A DNA stretch of 64,000 nucleotides, taken from contig JAWKWE010000004.1 in the NCBI GenBank assembly GCA_041397645.1, forward strand, positions 2,232,001-2,296,000, written 5' to 3'. A model generated the notes under the pieces. It was not told where the DNA came from, did not search any database, and saw only the letters and a program-made list of their open reading frames with translations. This stretch comes from Hyphomicrobiaceae bacterium (GTDB lineage Bacteria > Pseudomonadota > Alphaproteobacteria > Rhizobiales > Hyphomicrobiaceae). Shown in pieces: positions 8,489 to 16,404 of this stretch. Both the position numbers and the translations under genes were made by a program. Within the stretch, counting starts at the first letter, position 1. Each line of letters opens with the position of its first letter.

Positions 8489-9388
8489 TCAAAACGGGTT
8501 CCAAGTCGGATTACGCGTATACTTCAAATAGCCGACGTTGGCACCTAAGCGCACGCCGATTCCCGAGCGTATTGGCGCAAGAGTCACGCTTCCAGACTTT
8601 TGAAGTTGCACCCCGACGCCGCCAACGAAATAGGCAGCGCCTTGGATGCCACCGAAGCGATCATAGATCTCGGCAGGGTCGCGCAGGTTGTACACGAGCA
8701 CCATGACCTTTGAGCCCTCAGCGCCGACGTCATAGCCGAGCGTTGGCCCCTGCCAATATACTTTGTGGTTGCCAGCATCCTTTGTGTACAGCGTTCCCTC
8801 GCCGTAGCGCAAACCGGCGATCAGTGCGCCGCCAGCATCTTCGCCAAGAATATACCCGTTAGGACGACCGGCTTTTTGGAATGCCCATTCAACGGCTTCA
8901 CCCAGCTCTTTTGATACCGCGCCGAAGAAGCCGTGACCCGCTTTGACGATTTCGCCCTGCGAGTAGTAGCGCCCGCTGCCCTCATCGGCCGGTCCTCCCT
9001 CGCTCGGCGGAGGAACCGGCTCATACTGTTCCGCCTTCGGTGAAGTGTAGGGCTCGCCATAACCGCCGTTGTCATAAGCCGGAGGCGGCGGCGCTGCAGC
9101 TCCGCCGTTGTACCCCCCACCGCCGTTGTTATACCCACTGCCGCCGTTATACGTGTCATAGCCACCGCCAGCCGAGCCGTCGCTTGGGCGAACGGGCTCG
9201 TAGGTCTCCGGCGCAGTCTGGATCTCATCGGGACGATAAGCGTCGTCACCGCGCCCGGCCGTACTGGATCCACTTGATCCATAAGGCGAATAAGCGTCGT
9301 TTGCGGCAAAAGCTGTGTGGGGAAGCGCGGCCATCAGCGCGCTAGCCAGAGCGAACCCCCAGCGGCGCGGGAAGCACACTTGAATCAT
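8489..9388 (-). CDS. eipA: DUF1134 periplasmic protein, EipA-like
   Basis: 299 residues. The ATG at 9388 is preferred over an upstream in-frame codon because it begins a signal peptide (MIQVCFPRR..., cleavage near AFAANDAY) behind GAGGGA. Residues about 25-145 are low-complexity, rich in Gly, Tyr, Asn and Pro. The rest (about 150-299) is the DUF1134 domain, with ELGEAVEWAFQKAGRPNGYI, GLRYGEGTLYTK and a glycine-rich end. In Brucella and Caulobacter the family maintains envelope integrity. The disordered linker is unusually long here, but the domain is complete. Genes on both sides are unrelated. Confidence 0.85.
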   Translation of the reverse strand: MIQVCFPRRWGFALASALMAALPHTAFAANDAYSPYGSSGSSTAGRGDDAYRPDEIQTAPETYEPVRPSDGSAGGGYDTYNGGSGYNNGGGGYNGGAAAPPPPAYDNGGYGEPYTSPKAEQYEPVPPPSEGGPADEGSGRYYSQGEIVKAGHGFFGAVSKELGEAVEWAFQKAGRPNGYILGEDAGGALIAGLRYGEGTLYTKDAGNHKVYWQGPTLGYDVGAEGSKVMVLVYNLRDPAEIYDRFGGIQGAAYFVGGVGVQLQKSGSVTLAPIRSGIGVRLGANVGYLKYTRNPTWNPF

Positions 9389-9581
9389 CTTCGATCCCTC
9401 GTTGAGCCCTCTTTTCGAGGCAAGCCGGACGGTCTCTTGCACGCGCGACCCCAAACGGCGCGGACAACATCAGATTACCCAACCCAGCCGATTCGGTTCA
9501 GAATCGCCTGACACTTTTGCCAAAGTGTGGCCGAACCTCCTGAAAAACACTGTTTGCAGCCCCGCGAAGGCCGTCAGCCGG

Positions 9582-10427
9582 CTAACCGCTGGCTTTGGAG
9601 CGCCGGAAACCGGTCAGCAAGGGCGGTCCGCCCCACGCGACGAAACTCTGGTTCAGATAGCTTTCGGCACTTTTGCCGTACACCATTGCGCCACCATCGA
9701 TGGTCGTCACCGTCCCGCCCGCAGCTTCCAGAATGGCCTGACCAGCAGCCGTATCCCATTCGTAAGTAGGGCCGAAACGCGCGTAGATATCGCCCTCCCC
9801 CGCAGCGATGAGACAGAACTTCTGCGACGATCCAAGCGGACGCGCATCGTGAACCTCGAGCGCGGCAAGGAACTCCGCACTGGCTCCCCCGGTGGTTCGG
9901 CTATTGAACGCCACGAGGCGCGAACGATCCGCTATCCGTGTTCGCACCTTTTCAAGTTTCAAGGCATCAAGAGTTGCCGGCACGGCTCCTTCTGCTGGAA
10001 CATGCGCACGATATGCGGCGCCATCTGCACGAGTGACGTAGAGAGTGCCGGTGGGCGGTACGTAGATCAGTCCGAATACCGGCTTGCGGGCGTGAATGAG
10101 ACCGACATTGATCGAAAATTCCGGCTTTCCGCGAATGAAGTGCCGCGTTCCGTCCAGAGCGTCTACGAGGAAGAAATCGCCGTCCTCGGGGGGTAGCCGT
10201 TCCGCTGCGGCAAGTTCCTCGGCAATGACAGGAACGCTGGGCCAATTTCGCTCCAGACAGGTCAGGAGAATGGCCTCAGCCTCATGGTCGGCAGCCGTGA
10301 CAGGTGAAGCATCCGGCTTCGACAGAACGGTAACGCCTGCCGAAAAATAGTGCAGCTCCGCCCGCGCTGCCTCCAGCACGGCAGGCAGCAAACCCATGAT
10401 CAGCGAATCGGCGTCCGGGACAGCCAT
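9582..10427 (-). CDS. cysQ: 3'(2'),5'-bisphosphate nucleotidase CysQ (inositol monophosphatase family)
   Basis: 281 residues from the ATG at 10427; an adjacent ATG at 10430 and earlier in-frame codons exist, but conserved sequence begins here, four bases after GGAGA. Metal-binding motifs of the family are present: PVTAADHEAE, the Glu pair in IAEELAAAE, and the DALDGTRHFI signature; the late WDTAAGQAILEAAGG completes the second half-site. It should dephosphorylate adenosine bisphosphate made during sulfate assimilation. Confidence is high for the fold and good for the substrate. Confidence 0.9.
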   Translation of the reverse strand: MAVPDADSLIMGLLPAVLEAARAELHYFSAGVTVLSKPDASPVTAADHEAEAILLTCLERNWPSVPVIAEELAAAERLPPEDGDFFLVDALDGTRHFIRGKPEFSINVGLIHARKPVFGLIYVPPTGTLYVTRADGAAYRAHVPAEGAVPATLDALKLEKVRTRIADRSRLVAFNSRTTGGASAEFLAALEVHDARPLGSSQKFCLIAAGEGDIYARFGPTYEWDTAAGQAILEAAGGTVTTIDGGAMVYGKSAESYLNQSFVAWGGPPLLTGFRRSKASG

Positions 10428-10823
10428 CATTCTCCATTTCAAATCTGGCGGTACGGCCTTTCGATAGGTGAAGTTTCCCGCACCACGTTCCATGCAAACG
10501 CTCTCAGCAAAAAACTCCTTGAAAAGGCTCCTTGCATGAAGCGCGCCGGTTCGCATGAAGCGCGCCGTTGCTGACCTCACGTCTTTGATACCGTGGCCGC
10601 AATAGCTCATATCCGCTCAGAACGACCCAGCGCAGGCGGAGCAAAGACGCTAGGGCTTGGCAAGTGGCTTGCGGCGCATGTATCAGTGCGTACTGGCCAA
10701 TTGCAAGCGGCCCTGTTTGCTCGCGTCGTGCTGTCGCGCTTGAGCTGCCGCTGCGACCTATTAGTACGTGTACACTATAGTACTAGGCGCCAACCCCGAC
10801 ACCTTTTGACGATTGGAATTGCG
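10428..10823. other. Divergent spacer between cysQ and chpT
   Basis: About 400 bp without a supported gene. Long open frames here lack ribosome sites and conserved motifs. It should hold the promoters of both neighbours. The one clear structure is a nested palindrome at 10762-10785, listed separately. Confidence 0.5.
10762..10785. promoter_or_regulatory. Nested palindrome upstream of chpT
   Basis: TAGTAC (10762-10767) and GTACTA (10780-10785) are inverted copies, and the 8-bp palindrome GTGTACAC (10768-10775) sits directly inside. The element also contains TATAGT, a possible -10. It ends 38 bp before the chpT start, a suitable place for an operator or the transcription start. No binder is known. 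Confidence 0.4.
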
Positions 10824-11471
10824 ATGAACAGCCGCGTTATCCCGAGCGATCTGGAATTGGCAGCCTTGATATCGAGCAAAATCTGTCATGACGTGATCAA
10901 TCCCGTCGGCGCCATCTACAACGGCTTGGAAATCCTCGACGAGGATGATGATGTTCAGGCCAAGTCTTATGCGCTCACGGTTATCAGGAATGTGACGGAA
11001 CAGGCTTCGGCGCGGTTGCAGTTTGCCCGCTTTGCATTCGGCGCGGCAGGCTCTGCAGGTTCGATGATCGACCTCGGGACCGCTGAGCAGATCTCGCGAG
11101 GCTTCGTCGGCATTACGCAGGGCAAGCACAAGCTCGTCTGGCGCGGCGCGCCTGGTCATATGGGCAAAGACAAAGTCAAGTTGCTGCTCAATCTGGTCGC
11201 TTCTGCCGTTACAGCCCTTCCAAAGGGCGGCGAGATCGACGTGGCGTTCGGCGGGTCGTTTGAGACGCCGAGCTTCCTGTTGCGTTGCCGAGGCAATGGC
11301 GCGCGTCCCCCGCAGTACCTGACCGACTTCGTGGCTGGCAATCATCCGCCGCTCGATGCCATGAGCATCCAAGCTTACTACACCTACAGGATTGCCCAGA
11401 CGGCTCATATGCGCCTGGAAATTCTCAAGGATGGGGCAGACATTCTGCTCGTCGCCAAACCTCAGGGTTAG
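10824..11471 (+). CDS. chpT: Histidine phosphotransferase ChpT
   Basis: 215 residues. The helical bundle carries the phospho-acceptor motif KICHDVINPVGAI (His near residue 22) and the degenerate ATPase-like C-terminal domain typical of ChpT, with MGKDKVKLLLNLV. In Caulobacter ChpT passes phosphate from CckA to CtrA and CpdR. The start at 10824 is chosen because family homology begins at SDLELAALISSKI. A gene for a single-domain receiver follows after 213 bp, and ctrA lies 45 kb further on in the window. CckA and CpdR proper are not seen here. Confidence 0.93.
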   Translation: MNSRVIPSDLELAALISSKICHDVINPVGAIYNGLEILDEDDDVQAKSYALTVIRNVTEQASARLQFARFAFGAAGSAGSMIDLGTAEQISRGFVGITQGKHKLVWRGAPGHMGKDKVKLLLNLVASAVTALPKGGEIDVAFGGSFETPSFLLRCRGNGARPPQYLTDFVAGNHPPLDAMSIQAYYTYRIAQTAHMRLEILKDGADILLVAKPQG

Positions 11472-11684
11472 AACGCCAGGCATTGTTTGCCGGATTATCG
11501 CGCCATCCCGCGTGTCCGGACCGAAGCTACAGATGCGTGTGACGCGCATTTTGTGCCACGGATTAATCCAGCATTAGGAGTTTGGCGGGCAGAGTCTAAG
11601 CGAACCGGAACGGGCACGATATTGCGCCCGTCATTGGCACGCTCACGCTCCGTCCAGGCGATAAGCACAGGCTCCGACCGCGCA

Positions 11685-12053
11685 ATGAAGCATATTCTGA
11701 TTGTCGACGACTCCCCGATTATCCGTCAATTCGGCCGATTGATTTTCGAAAGCCTCGGGTTTCGCGTGAGCGAGGCGGAGACTGCCGCCGAGACGCTGGA
11801 GCGCGCACGCACGGACGCACCCGACTATATCCTCCTCGATTGGATCTTGCCGAACGCAAGCAGCCACGAACTCATTCAGAAGTTGCGGCGGGAGCGTATG
11901 GAAAAGCGCCCCTACATCATCTACCTCGTCACCGAGAACGACGTCAGCGACGTCACCAAAGCCTTCAAGGCTGGTGCCGACGATTACCTGCTAAAGCCGT
12001 TCAATCGCGACATCATCGAGATGAAGCTGCACGAGATCCAAGTCGCCGCCTGA
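11685..12053 (+). CDS. Single-domain response regulator (CheY-like receiver)
   Basis: 122 residues, a stand-alone receiver: acidic pair D8-D9 in IVDDSP, phospho-acceptor D52 in ILLDWILP, and the conserved Lys in DDYLLKPFNRD. No output domain follows. It is co-oriented with chpT, making it a candidate ChpT target or a sink for phosphate. It is not recognisably CpdR, and DivK usually has a different opening. The ATG at 11685 is set by homology; no strong ribosome site precedes it. Confidence 0.88.
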   Translation: MKHILIVDDSPIIRQFGRLIFESLGFRVSEAETAAETLERARTDAPDYILLDWILPNASSHELIQKLRRERMEKRPYIIYLVTENDVSDVTKAFKAGADDYLLKPFNRDIIEMKLHEIQVAA

Positions 12054-12229
12054 AGTTTTCAAGAGCTTCGCGTGCGCTGATCTCTGGCCGTAAGCCACCT
12101 TGCCTGCTAATCCTCGCCCAAGCCTTCGCTTAGGGTCCAGGCTCACGTAAGCTTGATCCTCCTATTGAAGGCCAATCCTTCTTTGAAGCGCCTGCTTCTT
12201 GAGCGGATTGTGATCGAGGATTTTTCGCA

Positions 12230-12898
12230 GTGCTGCGCATCGAACAGCTCAAGGCCGCGCCCTTGCCGCCGCTGACCTTCACCGTCGGCGACGGGGAGTG
12301 TCTGGTGGTCGAAGGCCCTTCCGGATCCGGCAAGACCAGGCTGCTGCGCGCCATCGCGGATCTCGATCCGGCAACAGGTCATGTCTTCCTCAATGGCGGC
12401 GAGCGTAACGAGATGCCCGCACCGCATTGGCGCAAGAAGGTTCGCTATCTGTCGGCAGAACCTCAATGGTGGGGGGAAACTCCGCGCGCAGCCTTTACCG
12501 CTTTGGCAAATGACGATGCAGCCCAAGACCGTTTGCGGCGTCTGGTGACTTCACTTGGGCTCGACGTCGAGATGCTCGACAAGCCGATCGCATCGCTGTC
12601 AACGGGTCAGCGCCAACGCCTTGCGCTTATCCGCGGCATCATCGATGAACCAGCCGTCCTCCTGTTAGACGAACCGATCTCCGCGCTCGACCTGCCTACA
12701 GCCGCGCTGGTTGCCGAGTTGCTTCGCTTTCAGCTTCTGGCTGGGCGAACACTGATCGTCACGGCCCACAACGACAATCCGGTTTCGCGGCTTGGCCACG
12801 CACGTCTGCAGCTGGCCCCGATCCCTGGTATGCCGCCGCCCCGCCTTGGCGTAAGCAGCGCCAATTCGCCACTCGATCAAAGAAGCGTGCATCCATGA
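12230..12898 (+). CDS. fetA: ABC transporter ATP-binding protein, FetA (YbbL) type
   Basis: 222 residues from a GTG behind GAGGA. Walker A GPSGSGKT (about 26-33), signature LSTGQRQRL (about 123-131) and Walker B LLLDEPISALD are intact. It overlaps the next gene, a UPF0014 permease, by 4 bp (ATGA). The pair matches Escherichia coli FetAB, linked to export of iron and tolerance of peroxide. No metal-responsive operator was recognised. Confidence 0.87.
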   Translation: MLRIEQLKAAPLPPLTFTVGDGECLVVEGPSGSGKTRLLRAIADLDPATGHVFLNGGERNEMPAPHWRKKVRYLSAEPQWWGETPRAAFTALANDDAAQDRLRRLVTSLGLDVEMLDKPIASLSTGQRQRLALIRGIIDEPAVLLLDEPISALDLPTAALVAELLRFQLLAGRTLIVTAHNDNPVSRLGHARLQLAPIPGMPPPRLGVSSANSPLDQRSVHP

Positions 12899-13698
12899 CA
12901 TCGTATGTGCCGCTGTCCTTCTCCGATCTCGCCATCGCCACAACGCTAGTCGTCCTCAACGGCGCCATCTCGTTTGCATACCGCCTGAAGCTGGAAAAGA
13001 GCTTAGCGATCGCCGCCGTCCGCATGATCGTACAGCTCGCCGCCGTCGCGCTCGCGCTGCGATTCATCTTCCAGCAGGTCTCACCGCTATGGACCATCGG
13101 TGTCGCCTCCATGGTTGCCGCCGGCGCGACGTTCGAGGTCATCACGCGCCAACAGCACCGCCTCAAGGGATGGCTGGGCTTGCTGCTCAGCGCCAGCCCT
13201 GCGTTTTTATCGGGGCTCGTCACAACATTTCTGGCCCTTGCCGTCATTCAGCCCGCCCCCTGGTATGCGCCGAGGTTCCTCCTTCCAATCTTGGGCCTAT
13301 TGACGGGAAATACGCTGTCCGGCGTGACGCTCGTTCTCGACACGTTGACATCGGCCGCGACGCGCGAACGCAATACTATCGAAGCCCGCCTCGCTCTTGG
13401 TGCGACTCGCTACGAAGCGTTCCAGGATATTCTGCGCCAAGCCATGCGCACCGGCTTGACGCCGGTGCTCAACGCAATGGCCGCCGCGGGCATCGTCTCT
13501 CTGCCGGGCATGATGACGGGGCAGATACTGGCGGGCATCGATCCAGTGGAAGCTGCGAAGTATCAAATCATGATTATGTTTCTGATTGCAGGGGCCACGG
13601 CGATCTCCGTCCTCGCAGCTGGCCTTGCTATGGTGCATTTCATAACCGATGACCGCCATCGCCTCCGCCTCGACATGCTCGTGCGCGCAAAGGATTGA
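12895..13698 (+). CDS. fetB: ABC transporter permease, FetB (UPF0014) type
   Basis: 267 residues with about six to seven transmembrane helices. The family motif region is clear: LGLLTGNTLSGVTLVLD, then ERNTIEARLALGATRYEAF, then SLPGMMTGQILAGIDPVEAAKYQ. It starts inside the end of the ATP-binding gene, so the two are translationally coupled. Its role is export of metal, likely iron, through the inner membrane by homology with FetB. A clear terminator follows. Confidence 0.9.
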   Translation: MTSYVPLSFSDLAIATTLVVLNGAISFAYRLKLEKSLAIAAVRMIVQLAAVALALRFIFQQVSPLWTIGVASMVAAGATFEVITRQQHRLKGWLGLLLSASPAFLSGLVTTFLALAVIQPAPWYAPRFLLPILGLLTGNTLSGVTLVLDTLTSAATRERNTIEARLALGATRYEAFQDILRQAMRTGLTPVLNAMAAAGIVSLPGMMTGQILAGIDPVEAAKYQIMIMFLIAGATAISVLAAGLAMVHFITDDRHRLRLDMLVRAKD

Positions 13699-13722
13699 GC
13701 CTCACCCGTCGATCTAAAAGAG

Positions 13723-13749
13723 AAACCCCCGCGCAAAGCACGGGGGTTT
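13723..13749 (+). terminator. Rho-independent terminator after fetB
   Basis: AAACCCCCG (13723-13731) pairs with CGGGGGTTT (13741-13749) around a 9-nt loop and continues into a T run. It lies 25 bp past fetB and also faces the end of the convergent secreted-protein gene. Confidence 0.85.
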
Positions 13750-13785
13750 TCGAAATTCTGCTCAACTCAGGCCCGAGCCTGCACC

Positions 13786-14208
13786 TTACTGAGCGGGGGT
13801 TCCGGCGTTCGGATCAGCTTCAGCTGGCTCGTTCTTATTCACTGAACCCGTCTCGATCGAAGCATCACTCTTCTTAGCAGCGGATTTTCCACCGCCCCCC
13901 ACTGGAGCGCCATCCCAGCACACGCTCGCTTCAGCGCGGCAGGTGTACTCGTCGAATACAACAAAGTCCAAGAACAGCTCGCAGGTGACGTCTTTCTTGC
14001 CGGTCGTATATTTCGCGATGCCGTTGTCGCCAGCCCACTTCGCAATGTACTTGTCGAGCAATTGCTTAGCGTCGCGGGTGGGGCCATCCTTGCCGTAATC
14101 GTTGACGGAGAAGCCCAGCCGCGTGCACGCCGCAGACGCCTCATCGGCGAAGGACAGGCTGAAGGCGGCGGCGGCCACGCATGTAAGCGAAAGAAGCGAT
14201 TTGCGCAT
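13786..14208 (-). CDS. Secreted cysteine-containing protein, unknown
   Basis: 140 residues with a signal peptide (MRKSLLSLTCVAAAAFS..., cleavage near ASAACTRLG). The mature part has Cys residues in AACTR, VTCEL, YTCRA and VCWDG, suggesting two disulfides, and the segment KQLLDKYIAKWAGDNGI. The C-terminal 45 residues are low-complexity (Gly, Ser, Lys, Pro, Ala). Not a family I can name. The start at 14208 is chosen for the signal peptide; an earlier in-frame ATG is at 14229. Confidence 0.75.
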   Translation of the reverse strand: MRKSLLSLTCVAAAAFSLSFADEASAACTRLGFSVNDYGKDGPTRDAKQLLDKYIAKWAGDNGIAKYTTGKKDVTCELFLDFVVFDEYTCRAEASVCWDGAPVGGGGKSAAKKSDASIETGSVNKNEPAEADPNAGTPAQ

Positions 14209-14687
14209 GAAGGAAGCTCCGGCAAGCAAACTAGGAATTTTCCCGGATATCTATAGCGGCCGTCACATGGCGTGAACAGGGCACGGGAGACCCTTGTGGG
14301 TTACAGGTCACTGGAAAAGCGGTGCTCAACTTCAAGTTTTTGCCAGCCTCGGCGAAAAAGACACAGCAATGAAGTGAAGCGGCATAAGTCCCTTTCTACG
14401 GACGAACCCAAACTCTTCTCTTTCTTACGGCGCACGGTGCACTCGCAACGACGTTTCCCACTGTCCCTGTCAAAAGGACCAGCCTCGGAGCTTTGTGGCG
14501 CATGCGTCACCCTCTAACCACTCTACCCAATAATCGAACGTACAAATCCGTGCGCAGATGCTCATTGGATGACTGGGCTGTAACATGCTGTCACAGTAGC
14601 GTGCACTTAGGGGAACGGGAGGACGCACGACAGCGGAGCATATCGTTGCGAAAGGCGCTCCTCCCATAACACGTGGAGAAACATGTC
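14209..14687. other. Spacer of about 480 bp without a supported gene
   Basis: Divergent region between a secreted-protein gene and a glycine-rich membrane-protein gene. Short open frames on both strands lack ribosome sites and recognisable composition. A stretch near 14500-14530 looks faintly like a tRNA D-arm on the minus strand but has no T-arm. I see no further structure. Confidence 0.4.
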
Positions 14688-14978
14688 ATGGATATCGTAA
14701 CTCTGATTATTCAGCTGATCAGTGGCGCACTGGGTGGCAACATCGCAGGCGCACTCTTCAAGAACATCAGCCTGGGCACCCTTGGCAATTCACTCGCCGG
14801 AATCGTCGGCGGCGGGCTTGGCGGTCAGATCCTCGGATCGCTCCTCAACCTGCCGATGGCAACCGGCGCGTCCGGTTTGGACCCGATGGCAATCCTCTCG
14901 CAACTTGCGAGCGGCGGCGTTGGCGGCGGCGTGCTGATGGCAATCATCGGCCTGATCCGCTCCATGTTGGCGAAGTAG
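14688..14978 (+). CDS. Small glycine-rich hydrophobic membrane protein
   Basis: 96 residues, almost entirely hydrophobic and glycine-rich, with zipper-like spacing (GALGGNIAGALF, GIVGGGLGGQILGSLL, GGVGGGVLMAIIGLI), implying two or three packed membrane helices. The ATG at 14688 follows GTGGAGA. Similar short proteins occur in rhizobia (from memory). No function known; the glycine zippers suggest oligomers in the membrane. A 40-bp palindrome lies downstream. Confidence 0.75.
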   Translation: MDIVTLIIQLISGALGGNIAGALFKNISLGTLGNSLAGIVGGGLGGQILGSLLNLPMATGASGLDPMAILSQLASGGVGGGVLMAIIGLIRSMLAK

Positions 14979-15000
14979 CCAGCGGCAGTTTAGGGGAAGA

Positions 15001-15040
15001 ATGAAACGGCCCGCAGCACTTGTGCTGCGGGCCGTTTCAT
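15001..15040. terminator. Perfect 19-bp inverted repeat, likely bidirectional terminator
   Basis: ATGAAACGGCCCGCAGCAC (15001-15019) and its exact complement (15022-15040) are separated by only TT. It lies between convergent genes ending at 14978 and 15069. There is no long T run on either side, so termination is likely but not textbook; an RNA hairpin for stability or a cruciform is also possible. Confidence 0.7.
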
Positions 15041-15068
15041 GTCGTCCGATAGATTGTGGTGCGTGCGA

Positions 15069-15326
15069 TCAGCTGCAGGCCTTGCGGCGAGCAAGGCAGT
15101 GCGGCAAGCCGTTGGCCGCATCGCACTTCGTAGAAATGGGACCAGCCGCTTTCCATCCATGCGCTGCGATCGAGTTCTTAAGCGCGGCCTCGGCCATGAA
15201 CTTTGCGAGGTCCTCGGTGACCATCGTTGCTTCGCCGCCTGCTTTCACGCAGCCAGCCTGAGCGCCAGACGCCGAAACGGCAGCGAACGCGGCAGCGCTC
15301 AATGCCATAAGTTTCCATGCCTTCAT
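15069..15326 (-). CDS. Small secreted four-cysteine protein (tandem paralogue 1)
   Basis: 85 residues: signal peptide (MKAWKLMALSAAAFAAV..., cleavage near GAQAGC), then about 60 residues with four cysteines in GCVKAG, STKCDA, PHCLA and KACS. The spacing, one Cys at the mature N-terminus and three clustered at the C-terminus, is shared with the gene just upstream, as is the SSGAQA/SASGAQA cleavage region. Probably periplasmic with two disulfides. Family not recognised. Confidence 0.75.
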   Translation of the reverse strand: MKAWKLMALSAAAFAAVSASGAQAGCVKAGGEATMVTEDLAKFMAEAALKNSIAAHGWKAAGPISTKCDAANGLPHCLARRKACS

Positions 15327-15377
15327 TGTTACTACCCCCTGTTTTGAAGTGTACTTCGCTAATGTAAGGCGCCGTCT

Positions 15378-15683
15378 TTAGAGCTTGCAGATTGTAGTCT
15401 GGCCGCGACAGGTCACGCCAAGGCCGCCGTTGGTGCAGCGATACTTGACGGGATTGACCTTGTATCCGGGCGTCGTGCCGTTCGACATCCAGGCCGCCCA
15501 AGCGGACCAATCGGTAGCTTGCAGCAATGCTTCGTAGACTTGGAATTTCGCAGTCTTCTCGTCGCCGCCGGTCCCTTCCGCCGCCTTTGCGACGCAACTT
15601 CCGGCCGCCTGCGCGCCGGAACTTACCATGACAGGACTAACGACGGCGATCGCCGCAATGGCGATCCACTTGAATGACGTCAT
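15378..15683 (-). CDS. Small secreted four-cysteine protein (tandem paralogue 2)
   Basis: 101 residues: signal peptide (MTSFKWIAIAAIAVV..., cleavage near GAQAAGSC), then mature sequence with cysteines in GSCVAKAAEG, YRCTNGG, VTCRG and TICKL. The first Cys is followed by VAKAAEGTGGDEKTAKF, echoing VKAGGEATMVTEDLAKF in the neighbour 52 bp downstream, so the two are tandem paralogues. Between the Cys clusters is a Trp-rich stretch (TDWSAWAAWMSNG). Function unknown; probably a periplasmic disulfide-bonded protein. Confidence 0.75.
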   Translation of the reverse strand: MTSFKWIAIAAIAVVSPVMVSSGAQAAGSCVAKAAEGTGGDEKTAKFQVYEALLQATDWSAWAAWMSNGTTPGYKVNPVKYRCTNGGLGVTCRGQTTICKL

Positions 15684-15877
15684 TGAACTTACTCCTCAAA
15701 AAGGAATTTGCTCGCCGCATCGTGGCGCACGATGGAGCATCTTTGCCGCTGCAGTTTAGATTTTGCATCTGGCAATCGGCGCTCAAAACAGCGAGCACAT
15801 AACTTTAAAAATTCGCAGTGGCGGCAACGCCACGCCAAAAGAAATAAGCGAAAAGAGAAAAATCGGATCGGCAGGCG

Positions 15878-16093
15878 TTATCCAGCCTGCTCGAGATTGA
15901 CCGCTTTCGGGCCCTTGCCGCGTTTGTCCGGCTCAGTTTCGAAAGAGATTCTCATCCCCTCTATCAGCGCACCAATACCTGAACGCTCCACCGCCGTGAC
16001 GTGCACGAAGATGTCATTTCCACCGTCATCGGGCTTGATAAAACCATAGCCCTTCTGCGTGTTGTAGAATTTCACGGTGCCAACTTGGCGCAT
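15878..16093 (-). CDS. Cold-shock domain protein (CspA family)
   Basis: 71 residues, one complete cold-shock domain. RNP1 appears as KGYGFIKPD and RNP2 as DIFVHVTAV; the end PKAVNLEQAG is typical. It binds single-stranded nucleic acid. The ATG at 16093 follows GAGGAG at good spacing. About 310 bp separate it from rlmJ upstream on the same strand, room for the long 5' leader that regulates many csp genes; a leader structure is not proven here. Confidence 0.95.
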   Translation of the reverse strand: MRQVGTVKFYNTQKGYGFIKPDDGGNDIFVHVTAVERSGIGALIEGMRISFETEPDKRGKGPKAVNLEQAG

Positions 16094-16404
16094 GCATGCT
16101 CTCCTCAAATTCCTCCGCGTTAGAAAACGCGAAAGCGAGTGCGAGAAGAGGCCGTCCCGGCGCGCCTCTGCACCCGCACCGAAAATGCAGCGAAGCAGAC
16201 CAGCCGCGCGCCTCAGGTTTCGCCAGAAGGTCCGCAACCAGGCTCGGACGCACCTATTGGCGAAAGACGTCACCGGCAAGCTTGGCTGCTCTGACCCGGC
16301 TACAGCGCCTACAGTTACGCAAAATCGTGCTTTTTCTGCAAGCCGAAAGCTTTATTTTTGGGAGAAGCAAAAGCAAAAAACGCGCGATACTGGCGATTGA
16401 CCGG
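16094..16404. other. Spacer upstream of the cold-shock gene (possible long mRNA leader)
   Basis: About 310 bp with no supported gene. It starts with a T-rich stretch on the minus strand just after rlmJ (16360-16380) and contains the two related elements CTGTAGCCGG, about 105 bp apart, on the minus strand. A long 5' untranslated leader for the cold-shock mRNA would fit, but no defined fold was established. Confidence 0.35.

Noticed and set aside
9402..10196. Plus-strand open frame opposite cysQ
   Set aside because: CysQ motifs are on the minus strand; this is its antisense.
14470..14530. tRNA-like stretch on the minus strand
   Set aside because: The D-arm-like part (GGTAGAGTGGTTAG) is not followed by an anticodon arm or T-arm of proper spacing.
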